Origin: Microbacterium oxydans
Lineage (GTDB): Bacteria; Actinomycetota; Actinomycetes; Actinomycetales; Microbacteriaceae
Assembly: GCF_000956405.1 (NCBI RefSeq)
Contig: NZ_JYIV01000023.1
Coordinates: 62,001 to 126,000, forward strand
Direction of reading: 5' to 3'
Length of the DNA: 64,000 nucleotides
A program made the translations under genes and the position numbers. The notes under the pieces are model-generated. The model saw only the letters and a list, made by a program, of their open reading frames with translations. It did not search any database and had not been told where the DNA came from. Below are positions 45,293 to 55,220 of this stretch, one piece after another; positions within the stretch are counted from its first letter, which is position 1; every line of letters begins with the position of its first letter.

Positions 45293-46497
45293 GAGGGGGT
45301 GACCGCCAGGGGTTCGGTGTCGGGATGCGGGCTCGCGTCGCGGTGACGCAGGTCGGGGAAGGAACGGACGAAGACGACGGCCACGATCAGTCCGACCGCG
45401 GCGAAGAGGGTGGCGGCGAGGTAGGCGCCGCGCCAGTCGCCCACATCCACGAGGAAGCCGGCGACGGCGGAACCGGCGGCGGCGCCGATCAGCTGTCCGG
45501 TGCCGGCCCATCCGAAGGCCTCAGCGGTCTCGCTGAACTTCACACTGGCAGAGGTGATCGCGAAGAGCACCGCCAGGGCGGGCGCGATGCCGATGCCGGC
45601 GAGGATGAGGGTGCCGCCGAGCCAGAACACGTTGAGCATGACCATCGTCAGCCCGAGGCCGATCGTGACGATCAGCAGGCGGCGCGCCATGGCCCACGGG
45701 CCGATGGGGATGTGGCCGAACGCGAGCCCGCCGGCGAGGCTTCCCGCCGAGAACACGGCGAGTACGAGGCCGGCGGCGAGGCTTCCGTGCTCGAACGTCG
45801 CGACGACGCCGACCTCGACGGCGGAGCAGGCCCCGATCAGAAGGAAGCCGATCACGGTCGCCAGCAGCACGGGTGGTTTGAGCACGACCTTTCCCAGGGC
45901 GTTCCGGCTGCGCGGGATGCGCACCCGCCCGACCTCGGGGGAGAGGATGAACCACGCACCGCCGCCGACGAGGATGACCGCGACCAGCAGCAGACCCTCG
46001 GCGGTGCCGATCTGGGTCGAGACGAGGGTGATCACGACGGGAGCGAGCACCCAGATGATCTCCTGCAGCGAGGCGTCGAGCGAGAACAGCGGAGTGAGGT
46101 TCGAGGAGTTCACGAGCTTGGGGTAGATCGTGCGCACCGCGGCCTGCACCGGCGGCGTCGAGAGCCCCGCGATCATCCCGAGCGCCATGTACCCCGGCAC
46201 CTGGAGCGGAAGCAGAGCCAGGCACAGCACGGCCACCACGCACACCGACAGGGTGAGGGTGAGCACGCGACGCATGCCCCACGCGCCCATCCAACGGCTG
46301 GTGATGGGGCCGGCGATCGCCTGGCCGACGCTGGTCGCGGCGAGGACCAGGCCGGCGGAACCGTAGGATCCGGTCTGCTGCTCGACATGCAGCAGGATCG
46401 CCAGCGACATCATCCCGTTGGGGAAGCGCGCGGTCAGCTGAGCAGCGATCATGCGCGCCACTCCCGGCGTGCGAAGAAGATCCCGATATCCCGCCAC
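45289..46497 (-). CDS. Major facilitator superfamily transporter
   Basis: About 402 aa with 12 hydrophobic segments. The motif-A-like loop between TM2 and TM3 reads GPITSRWMGAWGMRRVL. The start is uncertain: GTG 46497 (VAGYRDLLRTPGVARM) gives a typical MFS N-terminus, while the frame extends to 46563. It is coupled with the KDG-type kinase by an ATGA overlap, suggesting sugar-acid or drug transport. The substrate cannot be assigned. Confidence 0.82.
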   Translation of the reverse strand: MAGYRDLLRTPGVARMIAAQLTARFPNGMMSLAILLHVEQQTGSYGSAGLVLAATSVGQAIAGPITSRWMGAWGMRRVLTLTLSVCVVAVLCLALLPLQVPGYMALGMIAGLSTPPVQAAVRTIYPKLVNSSNLTPLFSLDASLQEIIWVLAPVVITLVSTQIGTAEGLLLVAVILVGGGAWFILSPEVGRVRIPRSRNALGKVVLKPPVLLATVIGFLLIGACSAVEVGVVATFEHGSLAAGLVLAVFSAGSLAGGLAFGHIPIGPWAMARRLLIVTIGLGLTMVMLNVFWLGGTLILAGIGIAPALAVLFAITSASVKFSETAEAFGWAGTGQLIGAAAGSAVAGFLVDVGDWRGAYLAATLFAAVGLIVAVVFVRSFPDLRHRDASPHPDTEPLAVTPS

Positions 46498-46888
46498 CAG
46501 ACAACGGTACCGGCACGCACGGACGTGTGCGGAAGGGGGTCGTCCGCGACACGCCCGCGACACGCCGGAGGCCGATTTCCACAGGAATCCGAATGTCGGT
46601 GGGGCGTCGTAGCGTGCCCCCTGTGGATGGATCGCTCACAGGGGCTTCCCAGCCGCGATTTCACGCGGTTCGCGTGCCTCCGGAAGGGGGCTCCGCCTGT
46701 GGAAGAAACGGTGGAGAACCTGTGTTGTATCTGTTGAGAACGGTGGATAACTACACGGATGTAACTACTACCCCTTGTGGTCGCCCCCAATGTCGGTCCC
46801 CATATGTAGTATTGAAGTCCCGGCAGGGGGTCTACCGGGAAACAGCCTGATGAGAAGCAGGCCAGAGATTTGAGGGGTTACGAAAAAG
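46498..46888. other. 391-bp intergenic region upstream of nrdHIEF
   Basis: Contains the MFS promoter (minus) and the nrd promoter. The right half is relatively AT-rich and holds the two NrdR-box-like sites. GAGGGG (46872-46877) is the nrdH ribosome site. No coding or RNA gene is evident in it. Confidence 0.6.
46765..46812. promoter_or_regulatory. Tandem NrdR-box-like sites before nrdH
   Basis: The downstream site TCCCCATATGTAGTAT (46797-46812) matches 11 of 16 positions of the NrdR consensus acaCwAtATaTwGtgt including the core. An upstream site CTACTACCCCTTGTGG (46765-46780) matches the outer halves. Their 32-bp spacing (three helical turns) is that of known tandem NrdR boxes. NrdR represses ribonucleotide reductase operons when dATP is abundant. 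Confidence 0.6.
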
Positions 46889-47122
46889 ATGTCGATCACG
46901 GTCTACACCAAGCCTTCCTGCGTTCAGTGCAACGCCACCTACCGTGCCCTGGATGCCAAGGGAATCGAGTACGAGGTCCTCGACCTGTCGGAAGACCCGA
47001 CGGCGCTCGAGCAGGTCAAGGCGCTCGGCTACATGCAGGCACCCGTCGTCGTCACCGACGAGGGCCACTGGTCGGGCTTCCGTCCCGACAAGATCGACGA
47101 GCTCGCGTCCCGTCTGGCGTGA
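46889..47122 (+). CDS. nrdH: Glutaredoxin-like NrdH redoxin
   Basis: A 77-aa redoxin that reduces the class Ib ribonucleotide reductase. The active site is CVQC (11-14), followed by the NrdH-specific motifs QAPVVV and WSGFRPDKI. It is the first gene of nrdHIEF and is followed by nrdI after 6 bp. Confidence 0.97.
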   Translation: MSITVYTKPSCVQCNATYRALDAKGIEYEVLDLSEDPTALEQVKALGYMQAPVVVTDEGHWSGFRPDKIDELASRLA

Positions 47123-47128
47123 CGAACC

Positions 47129-47563
47129 ATGAGCGCCGTCGCGACCGCAGCGCCGCTCCTGGTCTACTTCTCGAGCGTCTCGGGTAACACCGCGCGGTTC
47201 ATCGAGAAGCTCGGGTTCCCGTCCCGACGCATCCCCCTCCACCGGAACGAAGAAGACCTCGTCATCGACGAGCCCTTCGTGCTGGTCACCCCCACCTACG
47301 GAGGGGGAGCGGGGCGCGGCGTCGAGAAGGGCGCCGTTCCGAAACAGGTGATCCGGTTTCTCAACGACGAGCGCAACCGACGCCACATCCGCGGAGTGAT
47401 CTCCGCAGGGAACACCAACTTCGGCGATGCCTTCTGCCTCGCCGGCGACATCATCAGCCGCAAGTGCCACGTGCCTCACTTGTATCGGCTCGAGATCTTC
47501 GGCACACAAGACGATGTGGATCGCGTGAGCGACGGATTGGAACGACGGTGGCAGCTTCAGTGA
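47129..47563 (+). CDS. nrdI: NrdI flavodoxin-like maturase
   Basis: A 144-aa flavoprotein that delivers superoxide or peroxide for assembly of the dimanganese-tyrosyl cofactor of NrdF. FMN-binding loops are [12 protein letters not shown] (about 11-22), TPTYGGGAG and the [16 protein letters not shown] segment. It is translationally coupled to nrdE (GTGA at 47560-47563). Confidence 0.96.
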   Translation: MSAVATAAPLLVYFSSVSGNTARFIEKLGFPSRRIPLHRNEEDLVIDEPFVLVTPTYGGGAGRGVEKGAVPKQVIRFLNDERNRRHIRGVISAGNTNFGDAFCLAGDIISRKCHVPHLYRLEIFGTQDDVDRVSDGLERRWQLQ

Positions 47564-49704
47564 CCGAGACAGTGGCATTCAAGGCGAACCCCTCCTACGA
47601 GGGTCTCGACTATCACGCCCTCAACGCGATGCTCAACCTGTACGACGCGAACGGCAAGATCCAGTTCGACGCCGACAAGCGCGCCGCGCGGGAGTACTTC
47701 CTGCAGCACGTGAACCAGAACACGGTGTTCTTCCACTCGCTCAAGGAGCGCCTGGACTACCTCGTGGAGAAGGAGTACTACGAGGGTGCCGTCATCGAGA
47801 AGTACTCGATGGAGTTCATCCAGAAGCTCAACGACCTCGCCTACGGCAAGAAGTTCCGCTTCGAGACGTTCCTCGGCGCGTTCAAGTACTACACGAGCTA
47901 CACGCTGAAGACGTTCGACGGCAAGCGCTACCTCGAGCGCTTCGAAGACCGCGTCGTCATGACCGCCCTCGGTCTGGCCGACGGCGACGAGAAGCTCGCC
48001 GTCGCCCTGGTCGAGGAGATCATCTCCGGCCGCTTCCAGCCGGCCACCCCGACCTTCCTCAACGCCGGCAAGGCGCAGCGCGGCGAACTCGTCAGCTGCT
48101 TCCTGCTGCGCATCGAGGACAACATGGAGTCGATCGCCCGCGGCATCAACTCCGCGCTGCAGCTCTCCAAGCGCGGCGGCGGCGTGGCCCTGCTGCTGTC
48201 GAACATCCGCGAGTCGGGTGCGCCGATCAAGCAGATCGAGAACCAGTCCTCGGGCATCATCCCGGTCATGAAGCTCCTCGAAGACAGCTTCAGCTACGCC
48301 AACCAGCTCGGCGCACGTCAGGGTGCCGGTGCGGTGTACCTCAACGCCCACCACCCCGACATCATGCGCTTCCTCGACACCAAGCGCGAGAACGCCGACG
48401 AGAAGATCCGCATCAAGACGCTGTCGCTCGGCGTCGTGGTGCCGGACATCACGTTCGAGCTCGCCAAGAACGACGAGGACATGTACCTGTTCTCGCCGTA
48501 CGACGTCGAGAAGGTCTACGGCGTCCCGTTCGGCGACATCTCGGTCACCGAGAAGTACCGCGAGATGGTCGACGACCCGCGCATCAAGAAGACCAAGATC
48601 AACGCGCGTGAGTTCTTCCAGACCGTCGCCGAGATCCAGTTCGAGTCGGGCTACCCGTACGTCATGTTCGAGGACACGGTCAATAAGGCCAACCCGATCA
48701 AGGGTCGGATCAACATGTCCAACCTCTGCAGCGAGATCCTGCAGGTGAACACGCCGACCACCTACAACGACGACCTGTCGTACAAGGAGATCGGCAAGGA
48801 CATCTCCTGCAACCTCGGATCGATGAACATCGCGCTGTCGATGGACGCCGACGACCTCGGCCAGACGGTCGAGACCGCGATCCGTGCGCTCACCGCGGTG
48901 AGCGACCAGAGCCACATCGGCTCGGTGCGTTCGATCGAGGACGGCAACGACCGGTCGCACGCGATCGGCCTCGGTCAGATGAACCTGCATGGCTACCTCG
49001 CTCGCGAGCACGTGTACTACGGCTCCGAAGAGGGCATCGACTTCACGAACATCTACTTCTACACGGTGCTGTTCCACGCTCTGCGCGCATCGAACAAGCT
49101 CGCGATCGAGCGCGGGACGGCGTTCGACGGGTTCGCGGACTCGACCTACGCGTCGGGGGAGTTCTTCGACAAGTACATCGACCGCGCCTGGGTTCCCGAG
49201 ACCGAGAAGGTCAAGGAGCTCTTCGCCGGCAAGCACATCCCGACGCAGGACGACTGGGCCGAGCTGAAGGCGTCGATCCAGAAGCACGGCATCTACAACC
49301 AGAACCTGCAGGCGGTGCCGCCGACCGGCTCGATCTCGTACATCAACAACTCCACGTCGTCGATCCACCCGATCGCGTCGAAGATCGAGATCCGCAAGGA
49401 AGGCAAGCTCGGCCGCGTCTACTACCCGGCGGCGTTCATGACGAACGACAACCTGGAGTACTACCAGGACGCGTACGAGATCGGCTACGAGAAGGTCATC
49501 GACACGTACGCCGCGGCCACGCAGCACGTCGACCAGGGTCTGTCGCTGACGCTGTTCTTCAAGGACACCGCCACCACGCGTGACATCAACAAGGCGCAGA
49601 TCTACGCATGGCGCAAGGGCATCAAGACGATCTACTACATCCGTCTGCGTCAGCTGGCGCTCGAGGGCACCGACATGGCCGAGTGCGTCTCGTGCATGCT
49701 CTGA
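47560..49704 (+). CDS. nrdE: Class Ib ribonucleotide reductase alpha subunit
   Basis: A 714-aa enzyme reducing ribonucleoside diphosphates to deoxy forms. It shows [12 protein letters not shown] near the start, the active-site region [12 protein letters not shown] and [11 protein letters not shown], and the C-terminal redox-active cysteines in MAECVSCML. It lacks the N-terminal ATP-cone of class Ia enzymes, as expected for NrdE. GTG 47560 overlaps the nrdI stop; a GTG at 47548 is an alternative adding four residues. Confidence 0.96.
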   Translation: MTETVAFKANPSYEGLDYHALNAMLNLYDANGKIQFDADKRAAREYFLQHVNQNTVFFHSLKERLDYLVEKEYYEGAVIEKYSMEFIQKLNDLAYGKKFRFETFLGAFKYYTSYTLKTFDGKRYLERFEDRVVMTALGLADGDEKLAVALVEEIISGRFQPATPTFLNAGKAQRGELVSCFLLRIEDNMESIARGINSALQLSKRGGGVALLLSNIRESGAPIKQIENQSSGIIPVMKLLEDSFSYANQLGARQGAGAVYLNAHHPDIMRFLDTKRENADEKIRIKTLSLGVVVPDITFELAKNDEDMYLFSPYDVEKVYGVPFGDISVTEKYREMVDDPRIKKTKINAREFFQTVAEIQFESGYPYVMFEDTVNKANPIKGRINMSNLCSEILQVNTPTTYNDDLSYKEIGKDISCNLGSMNIALSMDADDLGQTVETAIRALTAVSDQSHIGSVRSIEDGNDRSHAIGLGQMNLHGYLAREHVYYGSEEGIDFTNIYFYTVLFHALRASNKLAIERGTAFDGFADSTYASGEFFDKYIDRAWVPETEKVKELFAGKHIPTQDDWAELKASIQKHGIYNQNLQAVPPTGSISYINNSTSSIHPIASKIEIRKEGKLGRVYYPAAFMTNDNLEYYQDAYEIGYEKVIDTYAAATQHVDQGLSLTLFFKDTATTRDINKAQIYAWRKGIKTIYYIRLRQLALEGTDMAECVSCML

Positions 49705-49715
49705 CCTGTTGCTGA

Positions 49716-50732
<1,017 letters not shown>

Positions 50733-50770
50733 GAGTTACTCTCTGACATCCCAGCGAAACAGCTGGTCAG

Positions 50771-50806
50771 AGGCCCGGAACCGCGAGATCTCGCGGTTCC
50801 GGGCCT
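50771..50806. terminator. Perfect 36-nt palindromic terminator of nrdHIEF
   Basis: An 18-bp perfect inverted repeat (50771-50788 with 50789-50806, centred on AGATCT) followed by TTGTT. It lies 38 bp after the nrdF stop and is a strong rho-independent terminator. Confidence 0.88.
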
Positions 50807-50867
50807 TGTTCGTGCCCTCTTCGAAATGACAAAGGAGGACAGAGATGACCAGGCATACCCATTCGGT

Positions 50868-51055
50868 GGGGCACGCGGAGGGCACAAGCGCACCTTCGAG
50901 CTGTACGAGGAGGTGTCCACCGGACAGAAACCGGGTCCGACGTACCTCAGAGGTCGTGCCCCATCGTGCCCCTTGTGTCGTATGGAAAGGCTCAAGTCCC
51001 GCGGAATCCCCGGGAACTCGGCGTCCGTGCGAATCGAGGGGCACGGAGGGGCACG
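50868..51055. repeat. Three pairs of GGGGCAC(G) repeats upstream of the integrase (candidate arm-type sites)
   Basis: GGGGCAC-type heptamers occur as close pairs: 50868 and 50879 (plus, second with one mismatch), 50956 and 50966 (inverted), and 51038 and 51048 (plus; here a perfect 10-bp tandem GAGGGGCACG at 51036-51055). Spacing within pairs is 11, 10 and 10 bp, one helical turn. A lone partial copy lies at 50811-50817. Paired, phased short repeats next to an int gene resemble arm-type binding sites of tyrosine integrases. Confidence 0.6.
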
Positions 51056-51095
51056 ACGGTCCACGCCCGTCCGTTCGAGTCCACGGGAGAGCACG

Positions 51096-52361
51096 ATGAG
51101 CACAGCAAAGCGCGAAGCCTGGGGACGGTTGCGCAAGCTTCCGTCGGGGCGTTGGCAAGTTCGGTACTCGGGGCCAGATGGAGAGACGCACACAGCCCGG
51201 ACCGACGATGACAAAGCGCTGACGTTCCTCACGAAGACGGACGCGCGGACATGGCTTGCCGCCGTGCACACGAAGATCTCGCTCGGCCAGTGGATACCGC
51301 CAGCGGCCGTAGCGGCACAGAACCGCGCCGAAGCCGCTGCGGAGAATGCGCGGTCGATCGGGTTCGAGGAGTACTCGGAGCGATGGGTACAGATGATCAA
51401 GACAGAGCGCAATCGCAGCGGCAAGATTCGGGCAATCGCAACCGTCCGCTCGTATCAGAGCAAGGTCAGCGGTTACCTCATTCCGGAGTTCGGTGACACT
51501 CCGGTGAGGGAGATCGACGTGGACCGCATCCGAGTGATGACGCAGCGACTCGACCAGATCCCTGCGCCGTTGAATCCGAAGTCGAAGTTCAACGGGATCA
51601 CGCGGCCGGTGTTGATCGTGCTCATGATGATCTTGCGCCAGGCGGCCCGCGACGGGATCATCCCTGCGGCACCGAGCATCTCCATTCCGCGTCAGGAGTC
51701 GGTGCGTCACGATTCTGACCACGACGAAGGTGAGGATGTCGTGGAGCCGAGGCCGAGCGCATCCGCGGCGGTTCCCGAGCAGTGGGCGATCATGGTGCCG
51801 CTTGCCGCCTGGTGCCAGCTGCGTCGCGGGGAGTGCCTGGGACTCCAACGGCGCGACATCGAGTGGCACGATGACGGCAGCGCAACCCTGCATGTGCGTC
51901 GTCAGCTGAACGCCAACACTGGTGACTACACCGACACCAAGAGCGATGCAGGCAAACGGTCGCTCAGTATCCCGAAGCTCATGACCGTTCGACTCAAGCA
52001 ACACCTGGCCGACAACGTCGACGCCGAAGCCAAAGCGCCGGTCGTTCCGGCGAGCGTCAGGGGCAGTATGCCGCTCTCGAACACTCGCTGGGGGTACGTC
52101 TGGGCCGACGCGCGAGACGGCGTCGACGGCTTGCCGCATCGCTTCCGCTTTCACGACCTGCGACACACGGGCCTGACAATCTTCGCTCAGGAAGGTGCGA
52201 CGCTCGCTGAGCTGATGCGTCGGGGCGGGCACGCGGATATTCGAATCGTGCTGCGGTACCAGCACGCCACGATGGACCGTGATCGCGAGCTGGCGAATCG
52301 AATGAGCGACCGAGTTGCCGAGAACATCGCCCGCGCGCTGAAGGAGGATGAGGAGACCTAA
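51096..52361 (+). CDS. int: Tyrosine recombinase / ICE integrase
   Basis: A 421-aa integrase. The N-terminal arm-binding domain (about 1-70: GRLRKLPSGRWQVRYSGPDG) is of the AP2-like type. A core-binding SAM-like domain (about 90-200) follows, then the catalytic domain with Arg243 (QLRRGE), Lys282 (TKSDAGKR), His353-xx-Arg356 (HDLRH), His379 (GHADI) and the nucleophile Tyr388 (LRYQH). All catalytic residues are present, so it should be active. ATG 51096 follows GGGAG; the frame extends 90 codons upstream over the repeat region, without protein-like sequence. Confidence 0.92.
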   Translation: MSTAKREAWGRLRKLPSGRWQVRYSGPDGETHTARTDDDKALTFLTKTDARTWLAAVHTKISLGQWIPPAAVAAQNRAEAAAENARSIGFEEYSERWVQMIKTERNRSGKIRAIATVRSYQSKVSGYLIPEFGDTPVREIDVDRIRVMTQRLDQIPAPLNPKSKFNGITRPVLIVLMMILRQAARDGIIPAAPSISIPRQESVRHDSDHDEGEDVVEPRPSASAAVPEQWAIMVPLAAWCQLRRGECLGLQRRDIEWHDDGSATLHVRRQLNANTGDYTDTKSDAGKRSLSIPKLMTVRLKQHLADNVDAEAKAPVVPASVRGSMPLSNTRWGYVWADARDGVDGLPHRFRFHDLRHTGLTIFAQEGATLAELMRRGGHADIRIVLRYQHATMDRDRELANRMSDRVAENIARALKEDEET

Positions 52362-52419
52362 GCGGACAGGCGCGGACACCTGTGAAGTGACACGAGTCCA
52401 CTCACGGGGAGGTAGCGCC

Positions 52420-52626
52420 ATGACTGTTCGAACTCGCTCCGAGGAGCACGACACCGGATTGGTCTCCCTGGCGATCGCGGCTGAGAGCTTGGGCGTCTCG
52501 GTCAAGACGATCCGACGTCGAATCTCCGACGGCACTGTCCGGGGATACCGGGTCGGACGACTCATCCGCGTCGACATTGACGAGCTGCGGCGGAGTCTCG
52601 TCGTAGAGATCCCGACGGCGGGGTGA
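52420..52626 (+). CDS. xis: Excisionase-like helix-turn-helix protein
   Basis: A 68-aa MerR-like/excisionase HTH protein. The segment LVSLAIAAESLGVSVKTIRR is the helix-turn-helix and RRISDGTVRGYRVGRLIRVD the wing, as in actinobacterial Xis/SLP1-type proteins. GGGGAGGT precedes ATG 52420. It lies 58 bp downstream of the integrase and probably directs excision of the element. Confidence 0.82.
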   Translation: MTVRTRSEEHDTGLVSLAIAAESLGVSVKTIRRRISDGTVRGYRVGRLIRVDIDELRRSLVVEIPTAG

Positions 52627-52629
52627 CCG

Positions 52630-53613
52630 CTACAACACTCGAGTGTTCGGCGAGACGACATGAGGTGCCCCCGGGCGGATCGCATTCCGCTCTGGGGCGC
52701 TCGTGTTGTCCCCGAGCATTTGCACGACATCGGGTCCGCAGGTGACGACACGGGCACGACCGTTTTGAAGGAGACGGTTCGTACCGGCGCTGGCAGCGCT
52801 CGTCACCGGTCCCGGAACGGCGCCGACGAACCGTCCGAGGAATGAAGCCTCTCTCGCCGTCTGCAATGTGCCCGAGCGGAATCCCGCTTCAACGATGACG
52901 GTCGCTCCCGACATCGCGGCGAGGGTGCGTGAACGATCGAGAAACCGCTGCCGTGTGGGAGCGGATGCAGGTGGCGCCTCAGTGAGCACAAGCCCTCGGT
53001 GTGCGATGCTCTCGATCAGGTCTGCGTGACCGACGGGGTACGCGCGGTCGAGGCCAGAAGCGAGAACCGCGATTGTGTTGTCTCCGTGCATGAGTGCCGC
53101 GCGGTGTGCGGATCCCTCGATTCCGTAAGCACCCCCGGCGACGAGGACTCTGTCGCTCTCGGCGAGGTCTCTGGAGAGTTCCTCGGCGACGTGAACACCA
53201 TAGCCAGTTGCCGCCCGTGCACCCGTCACAGTAATGCGCTGGGCGAGCGGTGCGGTGAGGAGTTCAGTACGTCCCCGCGTCCAAAGCGCGTACGGGGTCC
53301 GTGCCCCGAGATCGTTGAGGGCCGTTGGCCATTCGGAATCCTCGGGGATCAGCACCCGGTAGTCGCCTCCTGAGCCCATGCCCGATGCGACGTGATCAGG
53401 GTTCGCAGTCAATCGCAAGCGATGTCGCCATACCGCGGCTTCCACACGATCCAGACCCGGGATCGACGAGTCACGCTCGATGAGGGAGATCAGGTCGACC
53501 GCGCCGACTCTCATGAGGAGACCACCGGTCACGGTGTCGTTGGGAGCGCCGATCAGCGCGAGCACCATCCGGGCACTCCGCTCATCCTTGGCGAGGTGCG
53601 AGAGCGTGGGCAT
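52630..53613 (-). CDS. DprA-like DNA-processing protein
   Basis: A 327-aa DprA/Smf-type Rossmann-fold protein, a family that binds single-stranded DNA and can load RecA. It shows VLIPEDSEWPTALNDLG, ALWTRG, VTGARAATGYG, the signature VAGGAYGIEGSAHRAAL (canonical SGlArGID-AH region), and VIVEAGFRSGTL. There is no C-terminal winged helix. It lies convergent to xis with a 3-bp gap and is an element-borne paralogue, not the chromosomal dprA. Confidence 0.85.
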   Translation of the reverse strand: MPTLSHLAKDERSARMVLALIGAPNDTVTGGLLMRVGAVDLISLIERDSSIPGLDRVEAAVWRHRLRLTANPDHVASGMGSGGDYRVLIPEDSEWPTALNDLGARTPYALWTRGRTELLTAPLAQRITVTGARAATGYGVHVAEELSRDLAESDRVLVAGGAYGIEGSAHRAALMHGDNTIAVLASGLDRAYPVGHADLIESIAHRGLVLTEAPPASAPTRQRFLDRSRTLAAMSGATVIVEAGFRSGTLQTAREASFLGRFVGAVPGPVTSAASAGTNRLLQNGRARVVTCGPDVVQMLGDNTSAPERNAIRPGAPHVVSPNTRVL

Positions 53614-53806
53614 GACAGCCTCCCGGGCGTTGAGATCTCGATAAGAAGGTGAGCAGGATCAGCCCTTTTGGTTCCTGAAGAGCAGGCGTACCCTGGAAGG
53701 TGAAGCAGGTTCACAACTCTGCAGGCCCTTCGGGGCGGCCCTCCACGGGCACTCGACACACATGCTGCTTCCTCGACGGAGAACGACGTGTGACGAGAGG
53801 CCCATC
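53614..53806. other. 193-bp promoter-type gap in the ICE
   Basis: Separates the DprA-like gene (minus) from a small membrane protein gene (plus), so it holds two divergent promoters. GAGAGG before ATG 53807 is the likely ribosome site. No repeat or RNA gene seen. Confidence 0.4.
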
Positions 53807-54163
53807 ATGATTCGTTCGACCTGGACGGTCAGCATCTTCATCCATGCTGTCCTGCAGCGGTGCGCACCTACGAACATCGTTCTTCGCCGCATCCGACGTC
53901 GCCGCGGACTGAAGTGGGGCGTTCCTGCGATGCTCCTCGCAGTGCCTTACTTGATCGCGGCCAGCCTGTGTTCCGCGGCGATCAGTGACGGCGCCCCGGG
54001 GTGGCTGAACCTCATCATCCTGCTGTGCCTGTGGAACGCGATGAAGTTCATCGTGGCGGGACCCGTCGCCGTGGTGCTCCTGCTCCGTGCTCGGCGTCGC
54101 GAGGCTGTCGCGAGGCGCGTGTCCGAGCGGGCGAACGCAGCCGTCGAGCTTGTCGCGGCCTGA
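53807..54163 (+). CDS. Small ICE membrane protein, unknown function
   Basis: A 118-aa protein with two probable TM segments (about 40-62, AMLLAVPYLIAASLCSAA; and about 68-95, LNLIILLCLWNAMKFIVAGPV), flanked by Arg-rich ends. ATG 53807 with GAGAGG upstream is preferred to an ATG at 53762. It is a small basic membrane protein of a kind often found in actinobacterial ICEs; its function is unknown. Confidence 0.7.
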   Translation: MIRSTWTVSIFIHAVLQRCAPTNIVLRRIRRRRGLKWGVPAMLLAVPYLIAASLCSAAISDGAPGWLNLIILLCLWNAMKFIVAGPVAVVLLLRARRREAVARRVSERANAAVELVAA

Positions 54164-54177
54164 ACGCCCGACCGATC

Positions 54178-54744
54178 TCAGTCAGGGATCTCACCGGTGC
54201 GTTCGTCGATAGTGGCGAAGAACGCATCCTCTGCGGCCTGGCGCGCTTGGACCTGTTCGATGACGAACTCGACGAAGTCGGCGTCTCGGTCAGCGATGAC
54301 ATGCTCGACGATGTCGACGGTGCGGTCTTCCCCCGGCCAGACAGTCTGCCGCGTCGGCCGGTCCCGATCGAGGCGGGTGCCACTGACCGCGACCCAATCG
54401 CGCAAACGCTGGCGAGCATCCGCGAAGTCGCGATGCCAGCCCAGCGGTGCCGATCCGTCTTGTTCGGCGTCGTATGCGCAGAGCCAGTGCAGGTGGAGCG
54501 CTGACAGCTCCCAGACCAGCTCTGGATGGCGGTGCCAAAGCGGCGGAATCACTGCCGCCGGGATGCCGTACTCCAGCCGGAGCCAGTTCACCCAGCGGTT
54601 GAGCTCGAGGAGTTCTTGCTCAAGGTCGTGCGAGGTGAGCAAGTTCCAGTTGATCGGGTGCGGTGGCTCCGCAACGAGATCGGGCTCAAGCGGTTCAGCG
54701 TGCATGCTCTCGGGGGCCTCGCTGAGGGCGTTGTCGTCGTCCAT
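54178..54744 (-). CDS. DUF4913-like ICE protein
   Basis: A 188-aa acidic protein. The central region LNRWVNWLRLEYGIPAAVIP and WHRHPELVWELSALHLHWLC, then GWHRDFADARQRLRDWV, resembles the DUF4913 family found on actinobacterial mobile elements; this assignment is from memory of the family pattern. No catalytic motif. It is downstream of ssb on the conjugation strand. Confidence 0.72.
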   Translation of the reverse strand: MDDDNALSEAPESMHAEPLEPDLVAEPPHPINWNLLTSHDLEQELLELNRWVNWLRLEYGIPAAVIPPLWHRHPELVWELSALHLHWLCAYDAEQDGSAPLGWHRDFADARQRLRDWVAVSGTRLDRDRPTRQTVWPGEDRTVDIVEHVIADRDADFVEFVIEQVQARQAAEDAFFATIDERTGEIPD

Positions 54745-54762
54745 GGTTACGTTCCCGTTGGA

Positions 54763-55218
54763 TTAGCGACCGAGGGACGGGGCGTTGCTCACGGCTGGCT
54801 GCGCTCGGGGGTCAAACGCACGACTAGGCTCGCTGGCCGCGCGGTTCCGGTCGGCACCTCGAGGTGACCGGTCGACGTCGTACCGGGTGCGTGCGGTGTC
54901 GTGACCAATGCGCTTCGCGACGAACTCTTCGCTTTCGACTGTCTGGCCTTCGCGCTCGTAGCTCACAGGCCGCTGGTATCCCTCGGCGAGAAAGTTGTCG
55001 CCCTTCGCGAACTTTGCGGATGTGCGTTCGGCCGAGCGTCCGAACATGACGAGGTGGTGGTAGCTCGTCTCCAACTGTGTGAAGGTACCGTCCTCTTCGC
55101 GACGAAAGTGCTCCTGTCCGAAGCGGAAGTAGAGGCGCGGGTTCCCGCTGGTGGAGTTCGTCAGCTGCGGCTCTGAGGCGACGAAGCCCGAGACGGACTC
55201 TTGCGTGTGGATCGACAT
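54763..55218 (-). CDS. ssb: Single-stranded DNA-binding protein, ICE-encoded
   Basis: A 151-aa OB-fold SSB. The OB fold (about 5-105) shows SGFVASEPQLT, LYFRFGQEHF, SYHHLVMFGRSAERTSAKFAKGD and LAEGYQRPVSYEREGQTVE. A basic, disordered tail follows without the DDxPF end of chromosomal SSB. ATG 55218 with AGGGAG upstream fits; it lies 2 bp after the coupling-protein gene. It probably protects transferred DNA. Confidence 0.85.
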   Translation of the reverse strand: MSIHTQESVSGFVASEPQLTNSTSGNPRLYFRFGQEHFRREEDGTFTQLETSYHHLVMFGRSAERTSAKFAKGDNFLAEGYQRPVSYEREGQTVESEEFVAKRIGHDTARTRYDVDRSPRGADRNRAASEPSRAFDPRAQPAVSNAPSLGR

Positions 55219-55220
55219 GA

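Larger units (their letters stand above)
50733..51095. other. 363-bp region between nrdF and the ICE integrase (element left end)
   Basis: Holds the nrdF terminator and then three pairs of short repeats before the integrase. A reading frame crosses it but its translation is unlike a protein. The chromosome/element junction must lie here, most likely between 50807 and 50867; no tRNA target is visible. Confidence 0.55.

Noticed and set aside
47464..47559. Longer nrdE start inside nrdI
   Set aside because: The extra 32 residues are Arg-rich and unlike NrdE; GTG 47560 overlapping the nrdI stop gives the family-typical N-terminus.
47557..49527. A 656-aa minus-strand frame opposite nrdE, and similar long frames opposite the helicase-like gene (8093-10000) and the symporter (4499-5653)
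   Set aside because: They mirror highly conserved genes in a GC-rich genome; the translations are Arg/Val/Asp/Leu-rich without domains and lack ribosome sites.
50826..51095. N-terminal 90-codon extension of the integrase
   Set aside because: The translated sequence is not protein-like, crosses the paired repeats, and ATG 51096 has a good ribosome site and a normal integrase N-terminus.
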